Below, piece by piece: positions 1 to 8,197 of a stretch of DNA of 47,469 nt. The stretch comes from Paludibacteraceae bacterium. GTDB taxonomy: Bacteria; Bacteroidota; Bacteroidia; Bacteroidales; Paludibacteraceae. The stretch is taken from NCBI GenBank assembly GCA_024400125.1, contig JAKSNG010000015.1:1-47469 (forward strand), in the 5' to 3' direction. The position numbers and the translations under genes were made by a program. The notes under the pieces were generated by a model. That model was given only the letters and a program-made list of their open reading frames with translations. It did no database searches and was not told where the DNA came from. Every line of letters begins with the position of its first letter. The stretch's first letter is position 1.

Positions 1-54
1 TTTCATAAAAATAAACCCCAAAAGTTTTTTGTCTAACTTTTGGGGTTCACTTCA
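1..54 (-). mobile_element. Partial terminus of an IS3-like insertion sequence
   Basis: Read on the minus strand, this begins TGAAGTGAACCCCAAAAGTT and ends at the window edge with ATGAAA, which could be the first codons of a transposase orfA. Bases 14-26 and 35-47 are a perfect 13-bp inverted repeat with an 8-nt loop. Bases 19-54 are the exact reverse complement of 47434-47469 at the other edge. The terminus resembles ends of IS3-family elements known in Bacteroidetes. That family call is from memory, because no transposase lies in the window. Confidence 0.55.
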
Positions 55-96
55 ATTCAAAATGCACTCTTCGGCTATTTAACTTTACATTTGTCT

Positions 97-116
97 TGTA
101 CACTTTTTCGTGTACA
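97..116 (-). terminator. Possible weak terminator after the Ntn-hydrolase gene
   Basis: TGTACAC and GTGTACA form a 7-bp stem around a 6-nt loop, directly after the stop codon of the minus-strand gene. No T-run follows, so an intrinsic terminator is only a possibility. Confidence 0.3.
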
Positions 117-1379
117 TCACAACTCTGTCTTCAAATCCAATTTATAGATTTTTGACATGTCGTTGCGTTGAGCAAAGAGGATGGTGCGTTGCTTTGGATT
201 ATAGACACATGACCAATTGGTTAATTGATTATGAACCTCTAAGCTAAACCGACCTTCTTGTAAACATTTCAGCGCATCCATCTCGTTCATAACAGGTTGA
301 TAGCAGTTCATCATGTGGGTAGCACGTATCCTCGATGAGAATGCAGCTTGCCAGTTATCCTTAGTAGCTTCTCCTGGTTTGGGGTAAGATGTATAAGGAA
401 TCCAAGAACGATAATAGTTTTCTATGTTGTACCACTCATACGGAATAGGCGTGCAGGTATTACTACTCATCTTATAGAGCGTGTCCTCACGATAGACATT
501 CAGTTTGTTATCCCAGAACTCAAACATAGCCCAATCGCCAGTGGCATCAGCCATCAACCAATGGACATTGAGAGTTGTGTTGTTGGTAACAAAATCGTGC
601 TGGCTCATAAATGTTTCCACCTCTTTTACTGTTTTGCATTTGCTTAAAATAAGATTATGGAACAAGTTTGCTCCCATCGCGTCACCATGACCTTCTTGAC
701 AGATTGGGGCGATATTTACAGTATCAAATTTGGGCAATTGGAAAGCGCCAAAGCATAAACCGTGTTCGTTCATACCATCCATAGTGAGCAGAGGCTGGCG
801 CAGTAAGCGGTGCAGCGATGTTTTTCCATCACTTAATGTACCATCGGCTTTCCTTGTTTCACGATTGATATAGATTAAAGAATTATAGCAAGGGTCAGTC
901 ATTTGCACGTACTTTGCGCCATTTGCTCTATTAAACATCATCACCAGCGGCCCAAAATCGCCATCGAAGTTTCGTCCAAGAAGGATTTCACCTTGTTCGT
1001 TTTTGCAAACAAATCCAGAGCAAGCCATTCTTTGTGGGGTATAGATAGGCTCTTCTCCTTCTGGATAGAACATGATGTCGCTAAATGCTTTTTCGAACGC
1101 CACACGAGAACGATAATTGCCTGCGAGCAGATTATCTAACTGCATGTCTGTTTGATAGTCCATGTAGTAGAAGATATCAGAGATGCGGCGCAGAGAGGAC
1201 AATGTGGCTTCTGCTGTTTGGGGTTTGCACCATTGAGAATTGGTAGGATTGGTTACTTTTTCACCTAATTGATGGGTAACTTGAATGATGTCATTCTTTG
1301 GGTCTGGCTCATCTTGTGATTTGCAGCCAACTAATGCGATGGCGGCAATGGCCATAAAGGATAGAAATAGTTTTTTCAT
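117..1379 (-). CDS. Lipoprotein of the choloylglycine hydrolase / linear amide C-N hydrolase family
   Basis: The protein (420 aa from this start) has a lipoprotein signal peptide with lipobox LVGC and lipidated Cys19. The catalytic core then begins at a CSGF motif (Cys120), followed by GRNFDGDF with Arg136. This is the arrangement of Ntn hydrolases that cleave linear amides (bile salt hydrolase, penicillin V acylase), where a Cys freed at a new N-terminus is the nucleophile. About 100 residues lie between the lipid anchor and Cys120, so activation by cleavage would release the enzyme from its anchor. An upstream ATG at 1391 is possible. I prefer 1379 because the leader then matches two other lipoproteins in the window. 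The start overlaps or abuts the end of the upstream lipoprotein gene, so the two are probably co-transcribed. The substrate cannot be told. Confidence 0.8.
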   Translation of the reverse strand: MKKLFLSFMAIAAIALVGCKSQDEPDPKNDIIQVTHQLGEKVTNPTNSQWCKPQTAEATLSSLRRISDIFYYMDYQTDMQLDNLLAGNYRSRVAFEKAFSDIMFYPEGEEPIYTPQRMACSGFVCKNEQGEILLGRNFDGDFGPLVMMFNRANGAKYVQMTDPCYNSLIYINRETRKADGTLSDGKTSLHRLLRQPLLTMDGMNEHGLCFGAFQLPKFDTVNIAPICQEGHGDAMGANLFHNLILSKCKTVKEVETFMSQHDFVTNNTTLNVHWLMADATGDWAMFEFWDNKLNVYREDTLYKMSSNTCTPIPYEWYNIENYYRSWIPYTSYPKPGEATKDNWQAAFSSRIRATHMMNCYQPVMNEMDALKCLQEGRFSLEVHNQLTNWSCVYNPKQRTILFAQRNDMSKIYKLDLKTEL

Positions 1380-1383
1380 AACT

Positions 1384-1989
1384 TTAATCATTCTTTATAT
1401 CAACATAAACTCGGCACAGCCATTCGTTTTCGTCTTTAGCAAGAGTAAGCGTTCTTTCTGCGTTGTTATTATGAGATTCGCCAATACATTCATGTCCATT
1501 AGATGTAAACATATCAGCCTTGAGACTCTCTTTTACATAACTCAAGAATTGTGGTTCTTCGTTATTCTTAAAGGATGCACTTGAATTATTAAGAGTATAA
1601 CTTCCTGCAAAATTCTGAGGGAATACTTTGGCGCAAGCAGTCTCATATTCTACGAAATAAGTTCGAGCTACTTCAAAATTAGCTTGATCAACTTTAGTAT
1701 AAAAAGCAACACGTTCCACGATGCTGTCCCTGGTGGTGATATAGCAGAACTCGTTTCCTTTTATGTACATCGCTTCGCTACCTGGTTCTAGTTTGAAGCC
1801 TATTTCTTTCATTTTTGCGAGGAACGCACCCCCATCGGTACCAATAGCATCTGTTGCTGCTTGCATTTTGATTTGGCTTTCAGAAACTGGGTCGGGTTCG
1901 GGGTCATTCTTAGAATCCTTCTTACATCCCGTTAATGCGATGGCTGCAATAGCAGCGGTGGCAATCATTGCCAAAAAGATTTTCCTCAT
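1384..1989 (-). CDS. Lipoprotein of unknown function
   Basis: This 201-aa protein has a clear lipoprotein signal peptide (MRKIFLAM, lipobox LTGC, Cys22) followed by a short charged linker rich in K, D, P and E, typical of surface lipoproteins in Bacteroidetes. The remainder is a soluble domain of about 165 residues that I do not recognise. An in-frame ATG nine codons upstream exists, but it would put extra residues before the signal peptide, so 1989 is chosen. It ends at the start of the Ntn-hydrolase gene, which suggests a two-gene operon. The leader resembles those of its neighbour and of the lipoprotein at 18219. Confidence 0.75.
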   Translation of the reverse strand: MRKIFLAMIATAAIAAIALTGCKKDSKNDPEPDPVSESQIKMQAATDAIGTDGGAFLAKMKEIGFKLEPGSEAMYIKGNEFCYITTRDSIVERVAFYTKVDQANFEVARTYFVEYETACAKVFPQNFAGSYTLNNSSASFKNNEEPQFLSYVKESLKADMFTSNGHECIGESHNNNAERTLTLAKDENEWLCRVYVDIKND

Positions 1990-2008
1990 AGTTGTTTGTT
2001 TTTTTAAG

Positions 2009-2042
2009 CCCCCCAACCCCCTAAAGGGGGAGTTGAGAGGGG
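2009..2042. repeat. C/G-rich palindromic repeat (CCCCCTAAAGGGGG type)
   Basis: The core CCCCCTAAAGGGGG is a perfect inverted repeat flanked by further C- and G-runs. A related copy lies inside serS at 36201-36231, where minus-strand words such as ACTCCCCCT and AGGGG recur. It looks like a dispersed REP-like element. It lies between nqrF and the lipoprotein pair and may also form a hairpin after nqrF. Confidence 0.6.
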
Positions 2043-2101
2043 TAGTTAATAAGTGTTGTTATTATTTGGTGCACAAGGCACGGTTATTTTTCTTTGTGTG
2101 A

Positions 2102-3382
2102 TTAACCGAAGTTATCGAAACGAATGTCTTCGTCTGCTACACCTAATGAGTGGAGTAGGTCAAGGACAGTCTTAGCCATCATTGGAGGACCGCACAAGTA
2201 ATACTCGATATCCTCTGGAGCATCATGCTGCTTGAGATATGTGTCGCCCATCACAGGGGCAATGAAACCAGCCGTGTACTTGATACCTAAACCATCTGCC
2301 TTCGGGTCTGGACGATCCAATGCCAAATGGAAATGGAAATTTGGGAAGTCCTTCTCCAGTTGCAGGAAGTCCTCCAAGAAGAAGACCTCATCAATAGCAC
2401 GAGCACCATAGAAATAGTGCATCTCACGGTCACGACATTGACGCGTCTTGAGCATGTGCATAATCTGCGCACGCAGAGGTGCCATTCCTGCACCACCACC
2501 TACCCAAATCATCTCTTTCTTGCTATCATAAACAGGATGGAACTCACCATAAGGACCAGACATTGTCACCTTGTCACCTGGTTTGAGTGAGAAGATATAC
2601 GTTGATGCTATACCGCACGGTACATCTTGGAACTCAGGACCGTTAGGACACTGGTCTTTGGGTTTGAAGGGTGGAGTAGCGATACGGACTGTCAACGTGA
2701 TGATGTCACCCTCGTCCGGATAGTTAGCCATAGAGTACGCACGGATAGTTGCCTCCGTGTTCTTCTGCTTGAGACCAAACAGACCAAAGTTCTTCCATGC
2801 CGGCAGATAAAGGTCACCAATCAGACTCTTATCCATATCACGATCATAGTCGATGTCATACTCAGGAATAAGAATCTGTGCATACGAACCAGGTTCAAAA
2901 TTCATGTGCTCTCCTGGAGGCAACTGAACTTTGAACTCCTTGATGAACGTAGCGACGTTCTTATTCGAGATAACTTCGCACTCCCATTCTTTAACACCTA
3001 AGATAGACTCGTCCATCTTGAGTGTGAGGTCGTTCTTGACTTTGACTTGGCAACCTAAACGCCAGTGGTCTTTCTGTTGTTTGCGGCTGAAATGCACCGT
3101 CTCAGTAGGCAGAATCTCGCCGCCGCCCTCAATGACTTGGCACTTACATTGACCGCAGGAGCCTTTACCTCCGCAAGCGGAAGGCAGGTGGACGCCTGCT
3201 GCGTTGAGCGTAGCTAATAAAGTGCCGCCAGCAGGGATGTCATAGACTTTGTCACCATTGATGGTGGCTTTGACGTTGCCACTTGCTACAAGATAGCGCT
3301 TAGCAACGAGCAAAATAACAACAAGCAGGAGTATTACCGCTAAGAATACTACAACTGCATAAATAATTGCTTGAATATCCAT
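2102..3382 (-). CDS. nqrF: Na+-translocating NADH:quinone reductase subunit F
   Basis: NqrF is the NADH-oxidising entry subunit of the sodium-pumping NADH:quinone oxidoreductase. The 426-aa protein has one N-terminal membrane helix (about residues 5-27) and a plant-type ferredoxin domain whose 2Fe-2S ligands are Cys70, Cys76, Cys79 and Cys111. A ferredoxin reductase module with the FAD-binding RAYSMAN motif and an NADH-binding region (GGGAGMAPLRAQ) follows. It is the last gene of the six-gene nqrABCDEF operon, 14 nt after nqrE. Length and motifs are normal for the family. Confidence 0.97.
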   Translation of the reverse strand: MDIQAIIYAVVVFLAVILLLVVILLVAKRYLVASGNVKATINGDKVYDIPAGGTLLATLNAAGVHLPSACGGKGSCGQCKCQVIEGGGEILPTETVHFSRKQQKDHWRLGCQVKVKNDLTLKMDESILGVKEWECEVISNKNVATFIKEFKVQLPPGEHMNFEPGSYAQILIPEYDIDYDRDMDKSLIGDLYLPAWKNFGLFGLKQKNTEATIRAYSMANYPDEGDIITLTVRIATPPFKPKDQCPNGPEFQDVPCGIASTYIFSLKPGDKVTMSGPYGEFHPVYDSKKEMIWVGGGAGMAPLRAQIMHMLKTRQCRDREMHYFYGARAIDEVFFLEDFLQLEKDFPNFHFHLALDRPDPKADGLGIKYTAGFIAPVMGDTYLKQHDAPEDIEYYLCGPPMMAKTVLDLLHSLGVADEDIRFDNFG

Positions 3383-3396
3383 AGTTGTTCTCCTTA

Positions 3397-4005
3397 TTAA
3401 ATGTTAAGTCCACTGAAGCACATAAATGCCAGCGCCATCAGTCCAACGGTAATGAAAGTGATACCGATACCTTGTAATGGCTTGGGTACATCATTGTACT
3501 CCATTTTTTCACGAATACCTGCAAGTGCTACGATAGCGAGCATCCAGCCTAAACCAGAACCAATAGCAAAAGCAAACGCGTCACCAAGATTAGCAATCGC
3601 TTTCACATTCTCTGCATCAAGCAGCACACGCTGTTGCATAAACAAACTTCCACCCATGATGGCACAGTTAACGGCAATCAAAGGCAAGAAAATTCCTAAC
3701 GAGTTGTAGAGCGAAGGACTGAACTTCTCTACTACCATCTCCACTAATTGCACAATAGCAGCAATAACGGCGATGAAAAGGATGAAACTCAAATAACCTA
3801 AGCCCATTGGAGCTAATACATGAACCTGCAACAGGTAGTTGATAGGCAAAGTAATTGTCTGAACAAAGATAACTGCTACACCTAATCCTGCTGCCGTCTT
3901 TACATCTTTACTTACTGCCAGGTATGAACACATACCAAGGAAGAAAGCAAATATCATATTGTCGGCAAAGATACTGCGGACAAATAAACTAATTGCGTGT
4001 TCCAT
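3397..4005 (-). CDS. nqrE: Na+-translocating NADH:quinone reductase subunit E
   Basis: This integral membrane subunit (202 aa) has six predicted hydrophobic segments. Cys26 (GMCSYLA) and Cys114 (VNCAIMGG) match the cysteine pair that, with those of NqrD, holds the membrane-embedded iron centre. NqrD and NqrE are paralogues forming the sodium pathway. It lies between nqrD (2-nt gap) and nqrF, so translation is likely coupled. Confidence 0.96.
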   Translation of the reverse strand: MEHAISLFVRSIFADNMIFAFFLGMCSYLAVSKDVKTAAGLGVAVIFVQTITLPINYLLQVHVLAPMGLGYLSFILFIAVIAAIVQLVEMVVEKFSPSLYNSLGIFLPLIAVNCAIMGGSLFMQQRVLLDAENVKAIANLGDAFAFAIGSGLGWMLAIVALAGIREKMEYNDVPKPLQGIGITFITVGLMALAFMCFSGLNI

Positions 4006-4007
4006 AC

Positions 4008-4634
4008 TTATTTCTTATCTTCATTAAGGGAACGATGCACCCAAATCACACAGCCCACTAAAATCAGAGCCATGGCAGGCATAAGCATCATACCGCAGTT
4101 TTCATAAACGCCTCCGTTCGCAATATACCAAGAATCAGGAATAACTTGGTAACCAAGTAACTTACCCGAACCTAATAACTCACGGAAGAAAGCAACAATC
4201 ACTAAAATCATAGCATATCCGAATCCATTACCCAAACCGTCCATCAAAGACTCCATTGGACTATTTGACATAGCAAACGCCTCCAAACGACCCATCAAGA
4301 TACAGTTCGTAATAATAAGACCAATATACACACTTAATTGCATCGCTACATCGTACGCGAAAGCCTTCAGTATCTCACTCACAATCGTCACCAACGCAGC
4401 CACAACCACCAATTGCACGATGATACGGATACGCATTGGGATAGATTTACGGATGAGCGAAATAACTACATTCGACAAAGCAACGATGATCGTTACCGAT
4501 ATACCCATAACGAGGGCAGGCTTGAGTTGCACCGTTACTGCTAAGGCAGAACAGATACCTAAAATCTGCACCAAAACAGGGTTATTGATATTCAAAGGCC
4601 CTAAAAACGCCTCTTTTGTTTTTTTACTCAACAT
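4008..4634 (-). CDS. nqrD: Na+-translocating NADH:quinone reductase subunit D
   Basis: This 208-aa multi-pass membrane subunit is a paralogue of NqrE. Cys28 (GICSALAV) and Cys111 (TNCILMGR) are the expected iron ligands. The gene begins inside the end of nqrC (11-nt overlap). That overlap covers the codons of the acidic tail of NqrC, so any length change there could affect coupling to nqrD. Otherwise the sequence is ordinary for the family. Confidence 0.95.
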   Translation of the reverse strand: MLSKKTKEAFLGPLNINNPVLVQILGICSALAVTVQLKPALVMGISVTIIVALSNVVISLIRKSIPMRIRIIVQLVVVAALVTIVSEILKAFAYDVAMQLSVYIGLIITNCILMGRLEAFAMSNSPMESLMDGLGNGFGYAMILVIVAFFRELLGSGKLLGYQVIPDSWYIANGGVYENCGMMLMPAMALILVGCVIWVHRSLNEDKK

Positions 4635-5424
4635 CTTCGACCTCCATTTCTTCGTTTACGTTTACGTCTTCGTTTTCGTCTTCGTTTACGTTCTCATTCA
4701 AGAATGCTGCATACTCAGCGAGATTAGCAGCTAACATATCGTTCACACCGGTAGAGGTGATAGTGGCACCTGCATAGGCATCCACCTGCTCTTGTCCGTC
4801 TTCGGCAGCCTTGCCTTGTTTGAGGACTGCAATAGAACGAATAGCGCCGGTAGCGTCTTTGATATGTTTACCCTTGAATTGGTCACGGAACTTAGCCGTC
4901 ACAATCTCTGCTCCAAGACCCGGAGTCTCACCTTCGTGGTTGAAGTTAATACCAAAAACAGTGTTTTTGTCTTCATCCAAAGCAAGATAACCACCGATAC
5001 CGCCCCACAGACCTTGTCCGTGCAGCTTGAGTACATACTTGGTAGCATCATCTATGTTAAAGACATAGACATCGCTTGTGCCGCATACGATGGTGTCTTG
5101 ACAGAGTTCCATATATCGCGCAGCAGGGTCAGCCATAGCATCAATGTCTTGGTTGAGGGCTACGAGAATCTGTTTCTGCTTATCGAGCAATGCATTGGCT
5201 TGCTGACGTGGACTGAGCACTTGACTAACTACAGCCAAAGCCACTGCCACAATCACTACCAAAACAGCCGCATAAATAATTGTGTACGCATTTGAGTCCG
5301 TAGAAAAACCGCTCTTCTTGACCAGTTCGAAGCAGTTTGACTGCTTGCACTGCGGACATACCTCAGGCGCTTTGTCACCCGTGTGGACGTATCCACACAC
5401 TTTACATACATATTGTTTTGCCAT
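4624..5424 (-). CDS. nqrC: NqrC with an N-terminal rubredoxin-like domain and an acidic repeat tail
   Basis: NqrC carries a covalently bound FMN in the Na+-NQR complex. Here residues 1-35 form a rubredoxin-like or zinc-ribbon domain with Cys7, Cys10, Cys23 and Cys26 in the CxxCG...CPxCK pattern found at the C-terminus of rubrerythrins. Then come a single membrane helix (about 47-70), the soluble NqrC domain with the family motif HEGETPGLGAE, and the FMN attachment site DAYAGAT, where Thr221 would carry the phosphoester-linked flavin. With the usual NqrC topology the added domain would be cytoplasmic, while the FMN domain faces the periplasm. Residues 243-266 are a low-complexity tail of N, V, E and D. 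The typical protein lacks both extensions. The gene is 2 nt from nqrB and overlaps nqrD. There is no frameshift or internal start that would separate the rubredoxin part. Confidence 0.93.
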   Translation of the reverse strand: MAKQYVCKVCGYVHTGDKAPEVCPQCKQSNCFELVKKSGFSTDSNAYTIIYAAVLVVIVAVALAVVSQVLSPRQQANALLDKQKQILVALNQDIDAMADPAARYMELCQDTIVCGTSDVYVFNIDDATKYVLKLHGQGLWGGIGGYLALDEDKNTVFGINFNHEGETPGLGAEIVTAKFRDQFKGKHIKDATGAIRSIAVLKQGKAAEDGQEQVDAYAGATITSTGVNDMLAANLAEYAAFLNENVNEDENEDVNVNEEMEVEDVE

Positions 5425-5426
5425 AG

Positions 5427-6623
5427 TTATGCTCTTTTAAGACGTTTATTAACATTAACACGCACAACACACCAGTCAATAAGTGGTGCAAAAGCGTTTC
5501 CTAACAAAATAGCCAACATCATACCTTCTGGATATCCTGCGTTGAAGACACGAATCAGAATAACCATCAATCCGATGAGGGCACCATAAATCCACTTACC
5601 ACACTCAGTACGAGCGGAAGTAACAGGATCAGTAGCCATGAAGACAGCACCGAACAGCAGACCTCCAGAGATGAGGTGCATGTACCAAGGATAATTAGCC
5701 AAAGCGTTGTCTGGACCAAATGCGTTAATCAACGCTGCGGTGATACCAGCAGTAGCCAAAATAGAAACCATAATCTTCCATGAAGCTACGCCCGTTGCAA
5801 TCAACAAGACTGCACCTAACAAAATAGCCCAGCAGCAAGTTTCACCGACACAACCAGGAATCAAACCGTTGAACATTGTCCAAAAATCAGTTGGCATAAA
5901 GCCTGCATCGGTAGTAGTTGCCATCTGAGTGAGTGGGGTAGCACCGCTGAAACCATCAACGAGTGTTTTACCACCATCCCAACCCCAAGTGCCAGCCGTG
6001 CGAATGAAGGGTTGGTCGCCTGTCATGTGAGATGGGTATGCGAAGAATAAGAACGCACGCGTAATGAGTGCCACGTTGAAGATATTGTAACCTGTGCCAC
6101 CAAACACTTCCTTAGCAAAGACAACCGCAAAAGCAGTGGCAATCGCTACCATCCATAACGGCGTATCAATAGGAACAATTAAAGGAATGATGAATCCAGT
6201 TACTAAGAATCCTTCAGCTACTTCTTCGTGCTTGACTTGAGCTACAACGAACTCAATACCCAAACCGACCACATAACTTACAATAATCAAAGGTAATACA
6301 GCTAAAAGACCAAATCCAAAGGCTTTCCAGAAGAGCGCGCAGGTCAAAGCACCACGTACTAATTCGCCCGTAGCGAGCAAGTGTTGGTAACCTACGTTGA
6401 ACATACCGAACAGCAGAGCAGGAACCAATGCGAGAACGACTAAAATCATCGTGCGCTTGCTGTCACTACCGTCGTGAATCTGTGCTCCGACACGCTTAGC
6501 GGTCGTGTTAGGAGTAAAGAGGAAGGTGTCAAATGCATCGTAGAAACTGGAGAGTTTCTCTAATTTGCCTCCTTGTTCAAAGTTCTTTCCGAACTTCTTC
6601 CATATTTGATAGAACTTTTCCAT
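5427..6623 (-). CDS. nqrB: Na+-translocating NADH:quinone reductase subunit B
   Basis: This is the large membrane subunit (398 aa) with about ten hydrophobic segments. DGFSGAT at residues 223-229 is the flavin attachment motif, with Thr229 expected to bind FMN covalently. NqrB also carries riboflavin and forms the main sodium channel in known structures. The start codon shares one base with the stop of nqrA, and nqrC follows after 2 nt. Length fits Bacteroidetes NqrB. Confidence 0.96.
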   Translation of the reverse strand: MEKFYQIWKKFGKNFEQGGKLEKLSSFYDAFDTFLFTPNTTAKRVGAQIHDGSDSKRTMILVVLALVPALLFGMFNVGYQHLLATGELVRGALTCALFWKAFGFGLLAVLPLIIVSYVVGLGIEFVVAQVKHEEVAEGFLVTGFIIPLIVPIDTPLWMVAIATAFAVVFAKEVFGGTGYNIFNVALITRAFLFFAYPSHMTGDQPFIRTAGTWGWDGGKTLVDGFSGATPLTQMATTTDAGFMPTDFWTMFNGLIPGCVGETCCWAILLGAVLLIATGVASWKIMVSILATAGITAALINAFGPDNALANYPWYMHLISGGLLFGAVFMATDPVTSARTECGKWIYGALIGLMVILIRVFNAGYPEGMMLAILLGNAFAPLIDWCVVRVNVNKRLKRA

Positions 6624-7999
6624 TACTCAATCTCCTTTCTCATTTTATCCAATGCCTCGCGAACAATCGCTTGCAGCGGCATCTTTGATGTACATACATA
6701 TTCGCAGAGCGCAAAGTCTTCCGGTGCTACTTCGTTGGCACCTAATTGCTCCATCTTATCCAAGTTACCGGCAATCATCGCCTTAATCAAGTACTCGGGA
6801 TAGATGTCCATAGGGAACACTTTGTCGTATTCACCGCTGACGATAATCGCGCGTCGTCCGCCTTTGAGTCGTGCGTCCCAGTTGTAGATACGTTTACCAA
6901 ACAACCAGCGCATTATGCCATTGTCTAACAAGGCTTTAGCGGGGTCTGTGTTACCGAAATTGAACGCATTGAAACGTGGTAATAACCATCCCATAAACTC
7001 ATGATTGTCCGTTCCTTCTGCGATTACGGTATAGAGGTTGGTGTAGATAGACATAGCATCGTCTAAAGCTACTTGATGACCATCTAATACGTTACCTGCA
7101 ATGAAACGGCAAGGTAACTCTTTGTGGTAGTTAGAACCGATAACGGCACTAACAGGCATACCAGGAAGTACATTGTAGTACTGACGGCTATAAGCCATAG
7201 GACCAGCCAATGCTACTTTCTTCTGCATATCCACAATGCCTTTGGTCATCAAACGACCAATCAGCGCGAGGTTATGAACACCAATCGTCCACATAGTGTC
7301 GCCTTTTGCCATAGGCATTACATGGTTGATTTGCACGGATGGGTTGCCTGCTGGATGAGGACCTGCTACTTCGTAGAGCGTGCAGTTCTTCAGTCCGCGG
7401 AACTCGGGTGCGTTAGCGCCTGCGCGCAAACCCACATAGACAGGTGCAATACGTGACAACGCGTCAATGGCAGCCTGTAAAATAGCGCCTTGACCTTTCA
7501 ACACCCATTCAAAGTCTGGAGCTAAAGGAGCAGAGCAGAAGGTAGAAATGAAAATAGCTCGTGGCGTCTTGTTTGGCAACGCGATACAGTCGTAAGGACG
7601 CTGCTTAATCAAACACCATAAGCCAGACTCGAGTAGTAGATTTCGTACGTCTTCTTTCGACTTTAGACTTTCGACTTTCGACTTGAAATCTGCATACTCA
7701 ATCTTAGCATCTGCTTGAATGTTAATCGACATCACTTTGCGTCGGTCTCCGCGTACAATTTCGACGACGGTACCGCTGACAGGTGACGTGAAGAACATCT
7801 CAGCAAATGTCTTGTCGTGAAAGAGGGGAGATCCTGCTTTCACGCGGTCGCCGACTTTGACATCCAACTTAGGTGTCACACCGGCGAAGTGGTCGGGGAC
7901 AATACGGAAGATGTCAGGACGAGCAACGCTACCAAGCGTCTTCGTTGCTGCACCATCCATGGGGATGTCCAAGCCACGTTTCAAGATAATTTGTTGCAT
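6623..7999 (-). CDS. nqrA: Na+-translocating NADH:quinone reductase subunit A
   Basis: NqrA is the cytoplasmic subunit at the quinone end of the complex. The 458-aa protein starts MQQIILKRGLDIPMDG, which matches the conserved NqrA N-terminus. Longer upstream reading runs into the promoter, so 7999 is chosen. The conserved block with WCLIKQRPYD is present. A loop near residues 105-118 is built from a simple DNA repeat (see the repeat entry). It is the first gene of the operon, about 42 nt downstream of the inferred transcription start. Confidence 0.95.
   Translation of the reverse strand: MQQIILKRGLDIPMDGAATKTLGSVARPDIFRIVPDHFAGVTPKLDVKVGDRVKAGSPLFHDKTFAEMFFTSPVSGTVVEIVRGDRRKVMSINIQADAKIEYADFKSKVESLKSKEDVRNLLLESGLWCLIKQRPYDCIALPNKTPRAIFISTFCSAPLAPDFEWVLKGQGAILQAAIDALSRIAPVYVGLRAGANAPEFRGLKNCTLYEVAGPHPAGNPSVQINHVMPMAKGDTMWTIGVHNLALIGRLMTKGIVDMQKKVALAGPMAYSRQYYNVLPGMPVSAVIGSNYHKELPCRFIAGNVLDGHQVALDDAMSIYTNLYTVIAEGTDNHEFMGWLLPRFNAFNFGNTDPAKALLDNGIMRWLFGKRIYNWDARLKGGRRAIIVSGEYDKVFPMDIYPEYLIKAMIAGNLDKMEQLGANEVAPEDFALCEYVCTSKMPLQAIVREALDKMRKEIE
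7652..7690 (-). repeat. Simple repeat (AAAGTCGAAAGTC type) inside nqrA
   Basis: The minus strand reads as near-copies of AAAGTCG/AAAGTCT in tandem, translated in frame as a K/S/V/E-rich stretch. It replaces what is normally a short variable loop of NqrA and keeps the frame. Confidence 0.55.
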
Positions 8000-8048
8000 G
8001 ATGTGAATGAATTTATTGATTATTAAATATAATTTGCGAAAAAGCGCA

Positions 8049-8080
8049 CAAAGATACTGCTTTCTTTGCATATATGCAAA
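8049..8080 (-). promoter_or_regulatory. nqr operon promoter with palindromic -33 region
   Basis: On the minus strand TTTG (8080-8077) lies 20 bp before TATCTTTG (8056-8049), the Bacteroidetes housekeeping promoter pattern. The -33 element is embedded in a perfect 16-bp palindrome TTTGCATATATGCAAA (8065-8080). The same palindrome occurs in the divergent promoter at 8148. Confidence 0.8.
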
Positions 8081-8147
8081 TATAAAAGTAAAAAAAGTTG
8101 AAAAAGTGAAAAAAGTTGAAAAAGTAGCCGTGTTTTTAGGTAAAACA

Positions 8148-8179
8148 TTTGCATATATGCAAAAAATATAGTACTTTTG
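8148..8179 (+). promoter_or_regulatory. Promoter of the DPP-IV-like gene, with the same 16-bp palindrome
   Basis: TTTG (8148-8151) and TACTTTTG (8172-8179) are separated by 20 bp. The -33 box again sits inside TTTGCATATATGCAAA (8148-8163). Transcription would start about 12 nt before the ATG at 8198, giving a very short leader. Confidence 0.8.
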
Positions 8180-8197
8180 CGGTCAAATTGGATTATT

